A stretch of DNA of 64,000 bases, from assembly GCA_037126765.1 (NCBI GenBank), contig JBBCBC010000022.1:16893758-16957757 (forward strand), given 5' to 3'. A program made the translations under genes and the position numbers. The notes below the pieces were generated by a model. That model made no database searches, had not been told where the DNA came from, and saw only the letters and a list, made by a program, of their open reading frames with translations. Of this stretch, positions 1-11,521 are shown one piece after another; positions within the stretch are counted from its first letter, which is position 1; the number at the start of each line of letters is the position of its first letter. This DNA is from Stenogyne calaminthoides. Its lineage: Eukaryota; Streptophyta; Magnoliopsida; Lamiales; Lamiaceae.

Positions 1-746
1 GTTGCACGTTTCTTGCAACGTACCTCATATATTGAGAATGTCTGATTTATTGTCTAGGGTTCAATTAAGACCGTTAGTTTGACTAATCGCTCGATATATG
101 AGGGCCTATGAGTCACACAACAAGTAGTTCCCTTTTTCGGATTATAGTTAGTTGATTAAATGTTAAATTGGATTTAATATTTAATTTATGGAGAAGTAAT
201 TAATAATAGATTAATTTGGAATTAATTATTATTAATGTTTAATTAAATTGGATTTAATTAAATAAGAATTCCCAATAATAATATTTGAAATATTATTGTA
301 AGATTTAATATATATGGAAACAAATAGTAAAGATTTGTCATATATGAATTTAAATCCGTAGAAATTTATATTTAGGGAATTAAATGAAAAGGGTTTAATT
401 TAATTAAAGATTAGGGATTTTATTTCCCAAATTGGGCTAGCTTAGGTTTTAAGTTGGGCCTCCCTATATATACAAGCTCTTGGGAATTCACAAACAACAT
501 TACTTCATATTTTCTCCATAAAATCTAGAGTTAGCAAATTCGTCTCGGGATTCAACGCTAGCAAATTCGTGCAAGTCCGTAATTGGGGATTACGTGGGTA
601 CCATAGTTGAGAAATCTGCTCTCGAGTTACTGTAAGATTTCTCGTTATGGTTATTGTAATTTGTATGTAATTAACTGTTCGGTGTTGGTGAACTTTAATT
701 TCCGCTGCGCATGTATCACGTGTTTACGTGCCTCTATGTTCCAACA
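1..746 (+). repeat. Copia LTR, family D, right-hand part (window starts inside it)
   Basis: This is the 3' part of a long terminal repeat in + orientation. It ends in ttccaaca, the usual CA end. The same sequence recurs in + orientation at 50321-52395 and in reverse at 46098-47617 and 49206-50320. It joins directly onto the integrase remnant of the minus-strand element E1, so this LTR or its parent element probably inserted into E1. Whether it is a solo LTR or the 3' LTR of a whole element cannot be told, because its left end lies outside the window. Confidence 0.8.
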
Positions 747-1749
747 AATTTTATAGGTTTTACTATTTCTAGAATAACCTAAGAAAAAACCTTTGTCACT
801 TTTAGAGTCAAACTTTTGAAGTTAATCTCTATCATTCAGAATTGAACACACACAACTAAACACATAAAAGTATTTCAAATTTGGTTTCTTATTGTTCAGA
901 ATCTCATAAGCAGATTTTGAACTTAGTGGCCTCATAAAAACTCTGTTAATAATTTGGCATGCAGTGTTTAATGTTTTATTCCAAAACCTTTTAGAAAGAT
1001 GTTTAGCTTGTAAAATTACCCTAGCCATTTCTTGAAGAGTTTTATTCTTCCATTCAGTTATTCCATTTTGTTGTGGAGTTTTAGGAGAAGAAAACTCATG
1101 CATTCAGCTATACCCTTCTTTTCACAGAAATTAGAAAACAAGATATTTTCAAATTCCCTACCATGATCTGCCTAATCTTACTTATTTTTAAGTTGTATAC
1201 AGTTTTAAATCTCTTATACAAGACTTTAAAAGCAACAAAAGTTTCATATTTTTCTTTCAAAAACTCAATCCAGGTATATCTAGAGAAATCATCTTCCACA
1301 ACCAATGAATACCTTTTACCTCCAAGACTTTCTGTTTCAATAGGACCCATAAGATCCATATGTAGCAGCTCAAAACACCGTGCTGTCGAACAATGTGACA
1401 ACATCTTGTGTGACACTCGGACCTGTCTACCTTTCTGACCAGGACCACACATTACTGCATTATCCTTTACAAGCCGAATATTCTCAGCCCATAGGTTATC
1501 GTTCTCAACTTCCACTATTGAATAAGTGTCTACTGCATTAGAGAGATCATCCAGCAATTGCTCGTTATAGAGCTGCAGGTCAACCTCTCCAACAGGTGTG
1601 CTCAGCACATCAGGTGTAGAAAGAGAAGGCACAGAAGGTTTAGAGATTACCTCAGTTTGGTCAGCTTCTTTGGCCATGAGACTGATGTCATCATCAGATG
1701 AGAAAAACAGATCGTCGACATCATCAGTTGTTGTCATCAGGCAGAAATC
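747..1749 (-). pseudogene. E1 pol remnant: gag tail fused to integrase
   Basis: The reading frame starts with an acidic gag-tail segment (DDVDDLFFSSDDD at about 1715). It then jumps into the integrase zinc-finger end (CGPGQKG, where other copies have CGPCQKG) and the first part of the integrase core (LLHMDLMGP, DDFSRYTW). Further down it changes frame and resumes with SSPKTPQQNG and NKTLQEMARV, the part of the core around the catalytic glutamate (here ITEWKN, E retained). The protease and most of the GAG-pre-integrase segment are missing, so this looks like an internal deletion copy. It is cut at 747 by the LTR to its left. Confidence 0.8.
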
Positions 1750-3036
1750 CTAGACAAATGAATAACCAGAATCATCTGAGGGCATGTAGGAGTCATCGAT
1801 ACCAGGAGTGTCAACAACCATAGCACTTCTGTCTTTGTACCTTTGCTCTCTTTTGTTCCGCTTCTCCTCTCTCTCTTTAGGAGTCAGGCCAGGATAGTCG
1901 ACACTGTAGTGACCTAGTTTATGACAGTTGAAGCACGCTCCAGAATCCTTAGAATTTCTTCTGCCAGGTGAGTCTCTTCTCCTATACGATCTCTCAGGAG
2001 ATTTACCAGTTTTCCTATAATCAGAAAATCTTCGATCTGATTTGTCATCTCGCCAGTCATCCTTGTGGTTGTCTCTTCGATCATCTCTCCGGTCGTCTCT
2101 TCTGTCATCTCTCTTCTCATCAGAACGATTCCTTTCTTGTGATCTATCAGTAGATCTACTATCTCTTCCTCTATTCTGCCTGTAGTCTTTGTAGAACTTT
2201 CTATACTTTCCCAGTTGAATATTTGATCGTTCAAGTTTTTTGGTCAGCAAAGCAATCTGTACAGTCTGACTTATGATGTTTCCTACGGGTTCAGTAGTTC
2301 TGGAAGAACTGCTGGTTGCCTGAAATGCAACAGATTTGGAAGTAGTAGCAGGTGGAGCATCATCTTCTTCATCTAATCCTCTTTGCACAAGATCAAACTC
2401 ATGGGCTTACAGACTCAGATACAGTTTGCTTGGTTTCATCGTAGCAATGTCGTGACAGTCTTTGATAACAGTCACCTTCATGTCCCATTTCTTGGTCAGG
2501 GACCTCAGTATCTTATAGTTGATATCCTTATCAAACATGTCTCATCATAGTCCACGAATCTTGTTGATAGCAATCTTGATTCTTTCAACAAGCTCGTTAA
2601 TGGTTTCACTGGGCAGCATTTTGAGTTTCTCGAACTTAACCATTTCCATTTTAGCTTGCAATCTGCTATCCTTTATCAGATCATTACCTTCACACATCTC
2701 AGCTAGCACATCCCACATCAACTTGGCAGTTTTGCAGTACTTGATCTTCTCACATGTGGTCTTGTCCATAATTTTCAGAATGATATGTTTGGCAACAGTA
2801 TCCAGGTTGTGCAGTTTTCTTTCTTCTGCATCCATCAGAGAAATACTTTTCTTGATTCTTGCTCCAGTTGGTTGAATCGGATCTCCTCCAACAGCAGGAT
2901 TCTCATGATAGATGATGATGGTTCCTTGTTAAATAACCTCCATCATCCTGGAATTGATTGAACCTAGATGGTTCCCATTAAGAATAGTCCAGTCGGCATA
3001 CTCATCGACGGCAAACTTCGGCAAATCATGGTACAT
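1750..3036 (-). pseudogene. E1 gag (UBN2-type copia gag with zinc knuckle)
   Basis: Copia Gag is the nucleocapsid precursor that packages element RNA. The frame begins at an ATG at 3034-3036 (MYHDLPKF). The UBN2-like core lies around 2545-2835 (LMWDVLAEMCEGNDL, INELVERIK). An arginine/aspartate-rich tract of RDDRRDD repeats follows, and then a zinc knuckle CFNCHKLGHYSVDY in which the last cysteine is replaced by tyrosine. There is a stop upstream near 2930 and an in-frame TAG at 1750-1752 that separates gag from the acidic tail. The family is clear. The protein is not functional as it stands. Confidence 0.8.
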
Positions 3037-3178
3037 ACCAGTTGTGTTATCTATGCTGAGTTTTGTGATTAAAATAGATGAGTTTTAAAACAGGTTTTTC
3101 AAAGATTTGTTCAAGTGACCATAAAGGTTCTTCCTCAAGAACCGATGATATTCAAAGCCAGTGGTCCGTAGAACCACT

Positions 3179-3190
3179 GCTCTGATACCA
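3179..3190 (-). other. E1 primer-binding site (initiator tRNA-Met type)
   Basis: Read on the minus strand, these bases are TGGTATCAGAGC, the standard copia primer-binding site complementary to the 3' end of initiator tRNA-Met. They lie two bases inside the LTR boundary, as expected for minus-strand DNA priming. Confidence 0.9.
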
Positions 3191-3192
3191 AT

Positions 3193-4709
3193 TGTAGGTC
3201 CCGAACGTGTTTCAGTGAGGCAAAAGTCTAGAGGGGGGGGTGAATAGACTTCTGAAATGTTTTGTGTGATCAGCGTGTAAGGCAGGTAAGGTTAATATAG
3301 AGTGCGAGTGATAATCAGTATGGACTGATATCTAACCTACTGATAGTTGTGAAGTAGATTAGTCTGGTGTCTATTAATTTAACTAATGTGCGGAAGCTTT
3401 AGATTAACCCGTGTGAAAAACCAATTTAGAGAAAAAAATCCTAAGGTTTTCTGATCAGATTAGTTGACAAAGTGTCCAACTGATCAGATCAGTAGCTTGG
3501 TGCTAGACTGATCTCTACTTAGGATATGCATGGCAGTTTATCAAATCAGTAGTGTGCATACAATGTAAAGCAGGACTAACTTGTCCTATGTCCACGCTTT
3601 CCTATCAGTAGGGGCACTCACTACCAATCTGACTTAGTTTAACGTGTTAGTCAAACACAGTACATACAGATATTTATGGAGCTCTCACTCAACTATCCCA
3701 GAAATCAAGAATAAAAACCCTAGCTTGAGATCTTGCTTACAAACTTATCCTAACTCTCGGTTTGGGGTAAGATTTGTTTTGTTTCCAACTGGATTTATAT
3801 CCTAGTATCTGAGTAGCCTAAAGGTAAAGGATAAGAATTCTTGCTAAGAAACTAAGGGATGAATACTTATAAATATTTGCTTGTTCTTCAGTGTTCTTCA
3901 TGCGGAAATGGCTTGATGTGTTTAAGCTTATAAAATTTCTATAACCATACTCTGAAGTTTGATCTCATATTTATAGATCTCGAAATCAAAGAGCCGTTGG
4001 AGAGCAATTTGAATCTTGATCTATTTTAGGTATGTTTGCATGGATGAAGTGATGTTCATCAGAAACGGCACGGCTAAATGTGTGTTAATTTGTCCTTTCT
4101 AGTCGTTGAACTCCGATACTTCATATCACGTCTTTGTCAATTCCGTACTTACGTGTCGATCTCTCGTTGATTGACAAGTACACTTATTCGGCGCATGTCA
4201 GCCTTCATTCTTGTTCATTTTGATTATCTGATCGATTTGTATGTCTTAGGTTAACTCTTGGAAGTCACCTGACTTGAACTGACCTGATCAGTATTAGACT
4301 GATCAGTTCTATCTTTCTTATTCATCATAACAAGTTTTCTTAGCTCAACTTGTGACTCGCTTGATGTTTTCCTCATAGCAGGTCATTAGGACTTGATTCT
4401 TCGAAATGTACTATGTCTTTATCTTCAGGTTGATCCTGATCTTGATTAAAACTGACCAATCAGTTTCTTCTTGTCTTCTAATACTTCAATTTTCTGATCT
4501 TATGATCCGAACCTGATCTTCAAGACTGATTTATACATATTGAGTTCCCCCTCAATATTTGACATATACTATTACATCAGTTGCTCTATACAGTAATTAT
4601 CAACTAGTCAACTTAACCTTATTTCTAAATCATCAGTCAACTAACAGGTCTGACTGATCATATTACAACTATTTTGAAACTTTCATCAAAATTATAAATT
4701 TTCCCAACA
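3193..4709 (-). repeat. E1 5' LTR (1517 bp)
   Basis: On the minus strand the LTR begins TGTTGGG and ends CCTACA, with TG...CA ends. A TATAAATA box lies at 3968-3975 (minus strand), suitable as the U3 promoter. Close to the U5 end is a G-rich stretch followed by gtgaatagac, which I associate with LTRs of Sirevirus-type elements. Many TGATCAG palindromes are scattered through it. The partner LTR is not in the window. Confidence 0.85.
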
Positions 4710-5283
4710 AACAATGAATTTATTGTGATAAATAATCTATATTCCTCGGTCTCTCAATCCAAACGAGGCCCACGAGGTGAACCTAAGCAAAAAAAGGAGC
4801 ATATCCCACAAATTTCCCAAAATTTATAATTTCAACCAATAAATATGTAAATATTGTAATAATGAAATTAATAGAAAATAATATTTTTTTATATGTATAA
4901 AAAATTAGACATAAATAAGGTAAATGTGCAAATAATTGTAGAACAAAGGGAGTAATTCTCTATTCTGGTTTCCTGATCTGTCTTCTCAACAATTTTCAAT
5001 GATACCTCATTTTAACTACAACAAAATGACATTGATAATCAATACTATAACTGAGCTAACCATAGTATGTTATATTAGCGAGATATTCTCAGAGGAAATT
5101 GTTTCTCATTATATACCACATTTTTCTATCACATATACTACGTTATCATACGACGGTTTCATACTGAACACGTCTCCAATCCTACTATCCAAAAATGTTC
5201 TTCGGAATTGTATTTCGCAAAATAGCAGAAATAACCCAGATATTTTGTGATCTTTTGGTCTATATTTTGTATATAAAAGGTCA
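4710..5283. other. Intergenic: 3' flank of the YrdC gene and old repeat debris
   Basis: This AT-rich stretch lies between the E1 LTR and the stop codon of the YrdC-domain gene. It should contain that gene's 3' UTR and poly(A) region, but I cannot fix the cleavage site. Near 4941-4955 the bases gaacaaagggagta resemble one end of a Stowaway-type MITE, but I find no matching left end. I see no coding region. Confidence 0.5.
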
Positions 5284-8200
5284 CTAATCTTCATTTACAC
5301 TAGAATCTTCATCTTCTGCAATCATCCACGGTTGTTTGGGACCCTGCAAAGGAAAAAAGAAAAAAGAGGAAATAGCAAAAGAAAACAGTAAAACCACACC
5401 AGGGAAGCATGTCAAGAACCAAATTACCGACTAATTAATAGTCAATTGTATCCAACCAAAAGAAGCATTTATTTGTTCAATGTACAGATATTGAAGATTG
5501 CTCCCTAATTCTGAGATAAAGCGGTCTCACGGGAGGCCTACGAATAATCATTCCTCTAACTACCATTCCTCTAATCACAGTATTCCTATTCCCTATCCCT
5601 TGAAATCATTATTCTTTCCTTGGGGACTTTTGCACTTACATGTGTTGAGTTCAGGACAATACTTCCATAAAAGTATTGATTTCACTCTTTGCATTTTATA
5701 TTATTTTATTTTTTACATGACCGCAATGTAGATTTTTACCTTTCCCTGCCGTATAATTCGAGGTGGACTCCCAGTCATGTCCACTACAGTTGATGGATCA
5801 GCAACTCTAGTACCAGTAGCAACGACAAAATCAAGGCCCTAAGTAATTACAAGACAAAGCAATTAGTAAGTTACCAAATGAAGAAACATAATAAAAAATT
5901 GAATTCAGAATGTTCTGAATAATGGAAATGAAGTGAGGGTAGACATGCCAAACTGTACAAAGTACAACAATGGTCAGAAGTCAGATTGCCAGAAGCATTT
6001 ATTATCTCCAGAAATAGAAACAAAATAATCAGGGAATACAGTTCTGATGTTTTGATTAGAGATTCGGATCATTTAAGTACACTGACCCCATACTGTTAAA
6101 AGGAAATATAAAAACATGCTTTCCTAGCATGTTGACACAAACTGTAACGTACACACAGTTATTACAAATAAGAAATACATCAGGATGGAAGGAAAGATAG
6201 ATCTAGAAATGCTTGCAAATATAAGTTTGCAGATACTGGTTGAGATCTAAGAAAAGATGTAGTACCTCAGGTCCATACACATCAGCTATTATGACTGGGT
6301 CTAATAACCATTCATTCACCTTTGGAGACTTGACACTGAAGCAGAAAAGAACATTTTCCCTTAGCATAAGCATTCAGGCCAGAAAGTAATACTAAATATG
6401 ATTCTTAAGAGAATCCTTCACACAACCACAATCCAGAAAAATGAAGATCATAATCTGTTTTTAATATGCATGCACACGGGAGAGTAGTATGGGAGAAAAA
6501 ATAAGATAAAAGAAGGTTATTAATGTGGTGGATTATTTCTAGCTTCAGACTCTCAGTTTACCTCGTGGATATTAAAGGTGCATCCAACTTCTGCAATAAA
6601 GCCTGGCACACAGCGTCATCTGGCATACGTACACCTACATTCTTTCTTGATGCATACTTGGAAGCTGTAGTTCCACTTCGTATACATTGTTTTGGAAGTT
6701 CTTTACTTGCAGTCAATATGAAGGTATACTGTAATAGACAAGCATATTATTTGCTTTTATAGATCATTTAATTGGAAAGAAAAAGGCAAGCCATCAAATT
6801 TAGCATTGATACAGTTACAGCATAACCAGTTACACTTACTGGACCAGGCAGACAATGTTTAACAGCTCGAAAAATGTTTGTAAGGCCTTGTCCATTGCCA
6901 CGAGGAAATCCTGTAGTGTACATATCAATGTCTTTGAAGGAGCGACATAATATACTAAGAGGCTGAAAGTGAAAAGTGAAACGCATCAGCATGCGACACA
7001 ACCTCACTTTTGAATAAGCCAAAGAGACTCGAATTAATGATTGCAAGTTTGCAACTACCCGTTTCAAAGAGCTACGGGAAAAGACAAATCAGGCCAAAGA
7101 AATATCAATTTGAGTGAAAATGGAACTTGCCTTTGAAGGTTCTATATCTTTTATCCTGGAAACAAAGCATGAACACTTGTCAATAAACAACGAATCAGAT
7201 GAATAAAACAGTATAATGATGAACTTGATAGCTTTTTTAAGAAAAAACCCAACATTACCTACCTACGCAGACGTTCGATAGCTGAGCTATTTTTCAGATC
7301 ACAAACTATTGCATACCTATTACCAAAGAAAAATATAATCAAACGAGATTTTTGATCTTCCATTATCAGATTTTATTTACTTGGATTAAGGCTTAGTTTG
7401 TTGTTAAATCAAATATTTATTAAGACAGACTCTCGAGCATTTCAGCACAATGCAAAGATACAAATTCTAAATTTCAACCACACGCACAAAAGACCATTAA
7501 GGATGCAACACCACCTGATTTTGCAATTTACCTTAAGAAAATGACATAATACAATAAGGCTCCCATTAATGTATCTAGGGGTGGACGGTACGGCATACCG
7601 AAAATTTTCTCGTCATACCGTTACCGTACCGAAATTTTCGATACCGAAAAATTGCATACCGTTGTCGTACCGAAAATTCGGTATACCGAAATTTCGGTAT
7701 ACCGAATTTTTCGGTATGCCGATATTACATACCGATACCGTACCGAAATTTCAATATATACCGGTATACCGAAATATTTTCGGTATACCGGAAATATTTT
7801 CGGTATACCGGTATATTTTTCCGGTATACCGAAATATTTCGGTATACCGAAATTTTCTATATTTTCATACCGTTATCGTACCGAAATTTTCGGTACGGTA
7901 CCGAAAATTTCGATAAAATCGATATTTTTCGGTACGGTAAGTGCGGTATACCGGTATTTTCGGTATTTCCTCCACCCCTAAATGTATCCCAAGAAGTGCT
8001 AATCAACTTCAGGAGTTAGATTAATTTCTCCAATCAGAAACAAAAGCAAATGCTCGTACTTAGCAACATTAACCCAGTTCTAATTCTTTGGCATGATTCT
8101 ATATACGTCCCACTAATCATTGTGATACTTCTGATCCAGTATGCTTTGATACGTGCAGTAATTGCCTCGCAAAATTCTTCAATGGGAATATGAATTGCAT

Positions 8201-8934
8201 TGTTAGTATTTCGCTCTGATTTTGAAATAAATGAGGATAAGAAAATGATTATTCGTTGAGAAATAGTGGAATGATAATTAATCAAAATGAGATATCCATT
8301 ACTATCATCTTTTACTCTCCATTTTGAAAGTTCACGCATTGAAGAACATAGAACCAAGTGTACCCTGAAGAATTTTGAACAAAAGCCCCCTTTAATCTTT
8401 GAGCATCTTATTTTAAAGACGCAAGGTGAATTTACACCACATAAATTTTCCGTGTTCGTCCAATTATGATAACCCTAGAAGCTGAAACCGAACTAAAACA
8501 CACAAAATTCAACTGAGGGAAAAAATAGAGAGAAAAAAATAAACACGATCAACGTACACAGTATCAGTTGGAATAACTCCAACAGCTCCCTCATTCAACA
8601 GCTTAACGACCGGATCCATTTTCCAGGCGTCTGACCCGAACGGATCGATTTCAACGTACAACAATCCATCCTCCTGAAGCCGAAAAAATGAAAACACTAA
8701 AAAGCTGGTAAATTAAACTTTGAAAACGCGAATGAGAGAATAAACCTTAGCGAATTGAGGAGAGGAGTATTTTAGACGTTTGGGGCTCCTCTTAACAACT
8801 GCGACCGCAATCAATCGACGATAAAATTTTGAAGGAGATTGAAAGGATATGCGGCATGGGCAAGGATTCAGACACCGCCGGAACGAGAGCGGAGCTGCGG
8901 CGGCTCTGCCGAAAAGTCTCATTTCTAACGCCAT
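5284..8934 (-). CDS. YrdC/Sua5-domain protein, probably plastid-targeted; nine exons
   Basis: The family makes threonylcarbamoyl-AMP from threonine, bicarbonate and ATP for the t6A modification of tRNA. Minus-strand exons are 8746-8934, 8558-8673, 7263-7316, 7131-7155, 6840-6962, 6562-6728, 6266-6335, 5740-5838 and 5284-5343. They total 903 nt (300 residues plus stop TAG), and phases agree at every junction. Residues 1-63 are rich in Ala, Ser and Arg with few acids, like a chloroplast transit peptide. Core motifs follow: GVIPTDTVYAIVCD, KDIEPSKPLSILCRS, VGVRMPDD, APLISTSVKSPK, DPSTVVDMTG and IIRQGK. The usual STSAN is STSVK here, as I recall for one plant subgroup (the Arabidopsis RibB-like alpha/beta proteins), so catalytic activity is inferred. 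The C-terminus is a short acidic tail. All introns are GT-AG except intron 4 (GC-AG). Confidence 0.9.
6963..7155 (-). other. 25-nt exon 4 followed by a GC-AG intron of the YrdC gene
   Basis: Exon 4 (7131-7155) is only 25 nt long and encodes the end of RIKDIEPSK. Its donor reads AAG|GCAAGT on the minus strand, the consensus form of a GC donor. The acceptor, at 6963-6965, is TTTCAG. No GT donor nearby keeps the frame, while the GC donor gives an exact continuation into PLSILCRS. Confidence 0.85.
7576..7980. mobile_element. hAT-type MITE (405 bp) in intron 2 of the YrdC gene
   Basis: The element begins TAGGGGTGGA and ends TCCACCCCTA, a perfect 10-bp terminal inverted repeat. It is flanked by a perfect 8-bp duplication AATGTATC (7568-7575 and 7981-7988), the size made by hAT transposases. 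The interior is made almost wholly of short palindromes such as cggtataccg and gaaatttcgg, so both strands can fold heavily. There is no transposase. Open frames inside it (VYRNIFGIPV-like) are products of the repeat and are not proteins. Confidence 0.9.
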
Positions 8935-9292
8935 TAAAATGTTTATGGAATGATAGTGTTGTCTAGAGATTTCGCTGGATTATACATTCCCTCTGTAACG
9001 TATAGAAGAAAGTTTTAGCTATATCCATATCCAATTTATTAAAATGTTTGGGTGTGGATCCCCTCTATAAACCAGCACAATTTACAGGGCCAACAAACGG
9101 CGCCGTTCGCATCAACTTTTCCTTCATTATTTCACTTTTTTTTTTGGACTGTTTAATTTAAAAAACATATATCTCCCTATATACTTGCCGATAGAGAGTT
9201 TTTCTTATCATGTGGTTAATTTAAATAATGTGTTGTCTTGAAATTAATTTAAATTAAATATCACATTTTAGTGTGTTAATATATTATTAGTC

Positions 9293-10400
9293 TATTAGTT
9301 TGTGGTTAATATATGATATTCATGTGGCATTTTAATATGTACTTTAATTAAAAAAAATATACAATAACTAAGTTTTAAACATTACACTTCTTAGAGTATT
9401 TATGTTACTTATCAGCTAAGTCAATTTATAAATATTTAAATATTTTGGATATTTATTTGAATGATGTGTCATTTTAAGGTTGGTTTGGATGAGATGTCAC
9501 ATTTTATTCTATTGACTAGCATGTAATCATTTTTATTACGCGGGATTCAAAATAATTTATATATTACTAATTTTATATTAAATATTTAAAATATTTAATT
9601 TAGTTTGATTAATTTAATTATAAACATAATTTATATATATTCTAATATTGTATGGGCATATTTTCATTTATTTTTTATTCTAAATTACTTTCTCTCATTA
9701 AAATTAGATATCATACGCATTCCTCTTATATATTATTGACATAATATATGTCGGTTTGACATTTTCACTCCTCATTATCTCATATATACCCCTAATGATT
9801 ATTTTTTATAGTGATTAAATTTTTTTTATTTTTTTACAAATATGCTGAGTGAATAATTTTTCCGGCCAATATTAATTATTGTTAAAAATATTTAATTATC
9901 ATAAATTAAGGTTAATGTTGGCATAAGAAAATGACCATAAATATTTATTTATTAAGGGTATAGAGTAATTTAAAATAAAAAATAAATAAAAATATGCACA
10001 TACAATATTAGAAGTAAAATTTACAATAAGGGGTGATTCACAATTAATTTTTTAGGGATAAATGAAAAATAAAGATCAAAATTAAATAATGAATAACTGA
10101 GATAAAAAAATTTAAAACCAATAATAATATCATAAATAACTTCTCACTGAAATTTAAGATTTGAAATAAAGCCACCATATGAATTGGTGATGGTTCACCT
10201 TTAATAGATCTTTATTAACATATTATTTTTCTATTGATTTGTACTTAATATGTGGCATCCATGTGTGATATCAATATGTAGTTTAATAATAAAATTGCAA
10301 TAACTAATATTTGAACCTTGCATCACTTGAATAATATTTATTCTACTTACCAACTAAGTCAATCTATAAATATTTAAATATCTAGAATATTTATTTTATT
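9293..10400. repeat. Diverged direct duplication (about 170 bp units)
   Basis: Segments 9293-9465 and 10229-10400 share order and many words: gtactttaatt/gtagtttaat, caataacta, agctaagtcaat/aactaagtcaat and tataaatatttaaatat. They lie on either side of the inverted-repeat element at 9641-10012. They may be old copies of the same repeat or a local duplication. No coding content is seen. Confidence 0.5.
9641..10012. mobile_element. Candidate MITE with 49-bp terminal inverted repeats
   Basis: The left arm 9641-9689 begins tctaatattgtatgggcata. The right arm 9964-10012 is its reverse complement with about four mismatches. The 274 bp between them have no coding capacity. The ends do not match Stowaway or hAT consensus ends that I know, and no clear target duplication is visible in the AT-rich flanks, so the superfamily is open. 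Confidence 0.6.
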
Positions 10401-10679
10401 GAGCACTAGCTTCTTTGTATTAATTTTTATTTTATATTTAACAATTTATCATATATCATTTTATCTAATTATTTAGGTATTTAAAGTATGGGTGAATGTT
10501 ATAAAATGTGTAATTAATATTTATTAATTTGTAATTTATTTAACTTTATTATATTATTAATTTATTTATTTTTATTTAATTTTATTTTGACTTAATCTAA
10601 TATAAGTAAAATATTCAATCTAAATAAATTTTATATTAATATGAATTATATTTAAAATTAATTCTTTAATGATTAATTT

Positions 10680-11453
10680 TGCTGATGTTGCACGGATGTT
10701 GTTCCAGATGTTGGACAACATTCTGCACAACATCTTAAATTTGTCATTTCTCCTAAACACTGACTCCATTTTATTATATGTGTTTTTCTATGTTTCCTAC
10801 ATTGCAGGTTGAAGACAATTTCGGATATTGTCAAGCGGTTGCACTGATGGAGTAAGAATAGAAAGATCATGAGTGGTTACACCAAGATCATGGAGATATT
10901 GGAGGAGATCTTCAAGGCTGTCCACACCAGTGGATGGATAGACAATGCAGATTGGTCCGAATGTTTTAAATAAAATTTGCGCATTGGTCGACATTCAAGT
11001 TTGAGTTAAAGTGAAATCCCATTTGCTCTACTCCAAACTTAAGAGAGTAACATCCAAGACACAACCGAGTGATTGTTTCTTGTAGGAGTGTGAGGGTCTT
11101 TGTTATTCTATTTGTACTGGTCGAGGGAATATAATCTCTCCCATCAGTATTGTGTTTATCTTATTAGATCAAGTTTTAGGTTGAATAAGATCACTAGTTA
11201 CTTGATTGAATAGATTGATTTGGTGTGTGGTTTTTCACTACACCTTTTAGGATCTGGTAAGAGATTCGTGTGTATCTCACTACTTGATATAGTGATGTTT
11301 TTAACCATGAGGTTTGTATAGTCTTATTATAGACTATACACAATTTTGGAAATTCTTTGCACTGCGTTTTTATACTTCCGCTGTCATATGTTGTTTTATA
11401 TGTTTCACAACATTTTCAACAACACTCAAAAATACTACGCACACACACTTTCG
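10680..11453 (+). repeat. S1 5' LTR (774 bp)
   Basis: The LTR begins TGCTGATGTTGCACGG (TGTTGATG in the other copies) and ends near ACTTTCG, where the other copies end in CA. The place of the TATA box seen in the sister LTRs (TATAAATAGAC) reads ttttaaataaaa here, so the promoter of this copy looks damaged. Bases from 11458 (tggcgcgagcc) are a decayed primer-binding site. Confidence 0.9.
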
Positions 11454-11521
11454 GTTTTGGCGCGAGCCATAAACTTGATACACTAAGTTAAAGATCATGT
11501 GTTTAAAAGTGTGTTTTACGA

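Larger units (their letters stand above)
747..4709 (-). mobile_element. E1: truncated Sirevirus-like copia retrotransposon
   Basis: On the minus strand this element reads 5' LTR (3193-4709), primer-binding site (3179-3190), gag, then a short pol remnant that stops where the family-D LTR begins. Reverse transcriptase, RNase H and the 3' LTR are absent. The protease is also gone, because gag is fused internally to the integrase region. The gag type and the leader just after the primer-binding site resemble element F at 58366. Placement in the Sirevirus group is inferred from the gag style and LTR style, not from a phylogeny. Confidence 0.8.
8935..10674. other. AT-rich intergenic region upstream of the YrdC gene
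   Basis: The segment next to 8934 must hold the promoter and 5' UTR of the YrdC-domain gene. I cannot pick a convincing TATA box. The rest is very AT-rich and has no open frame that looks like a protein. It contains an inverted-repeat element (9641-10012) and a diverged direct duplication (9293-9465 and 10229-10400). Confidence 0.6.

Noticed and set aside
4921..4955. Possible Stowaway MITE end gaacaaagggagta
   Set aside because: Only one end is seen. No matching inverted end or TA duplication could be placed to the left, so it is mentioned but not called.
7569..7981. Open frames of 109-115 codons rich in YRNIFGIPVY-type repeats
   Set aside because: They lie wholly inside the hAT MITE and follow from its palindromic repeat. 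Two frames are open at once, as expected for a repeat with few stop words.
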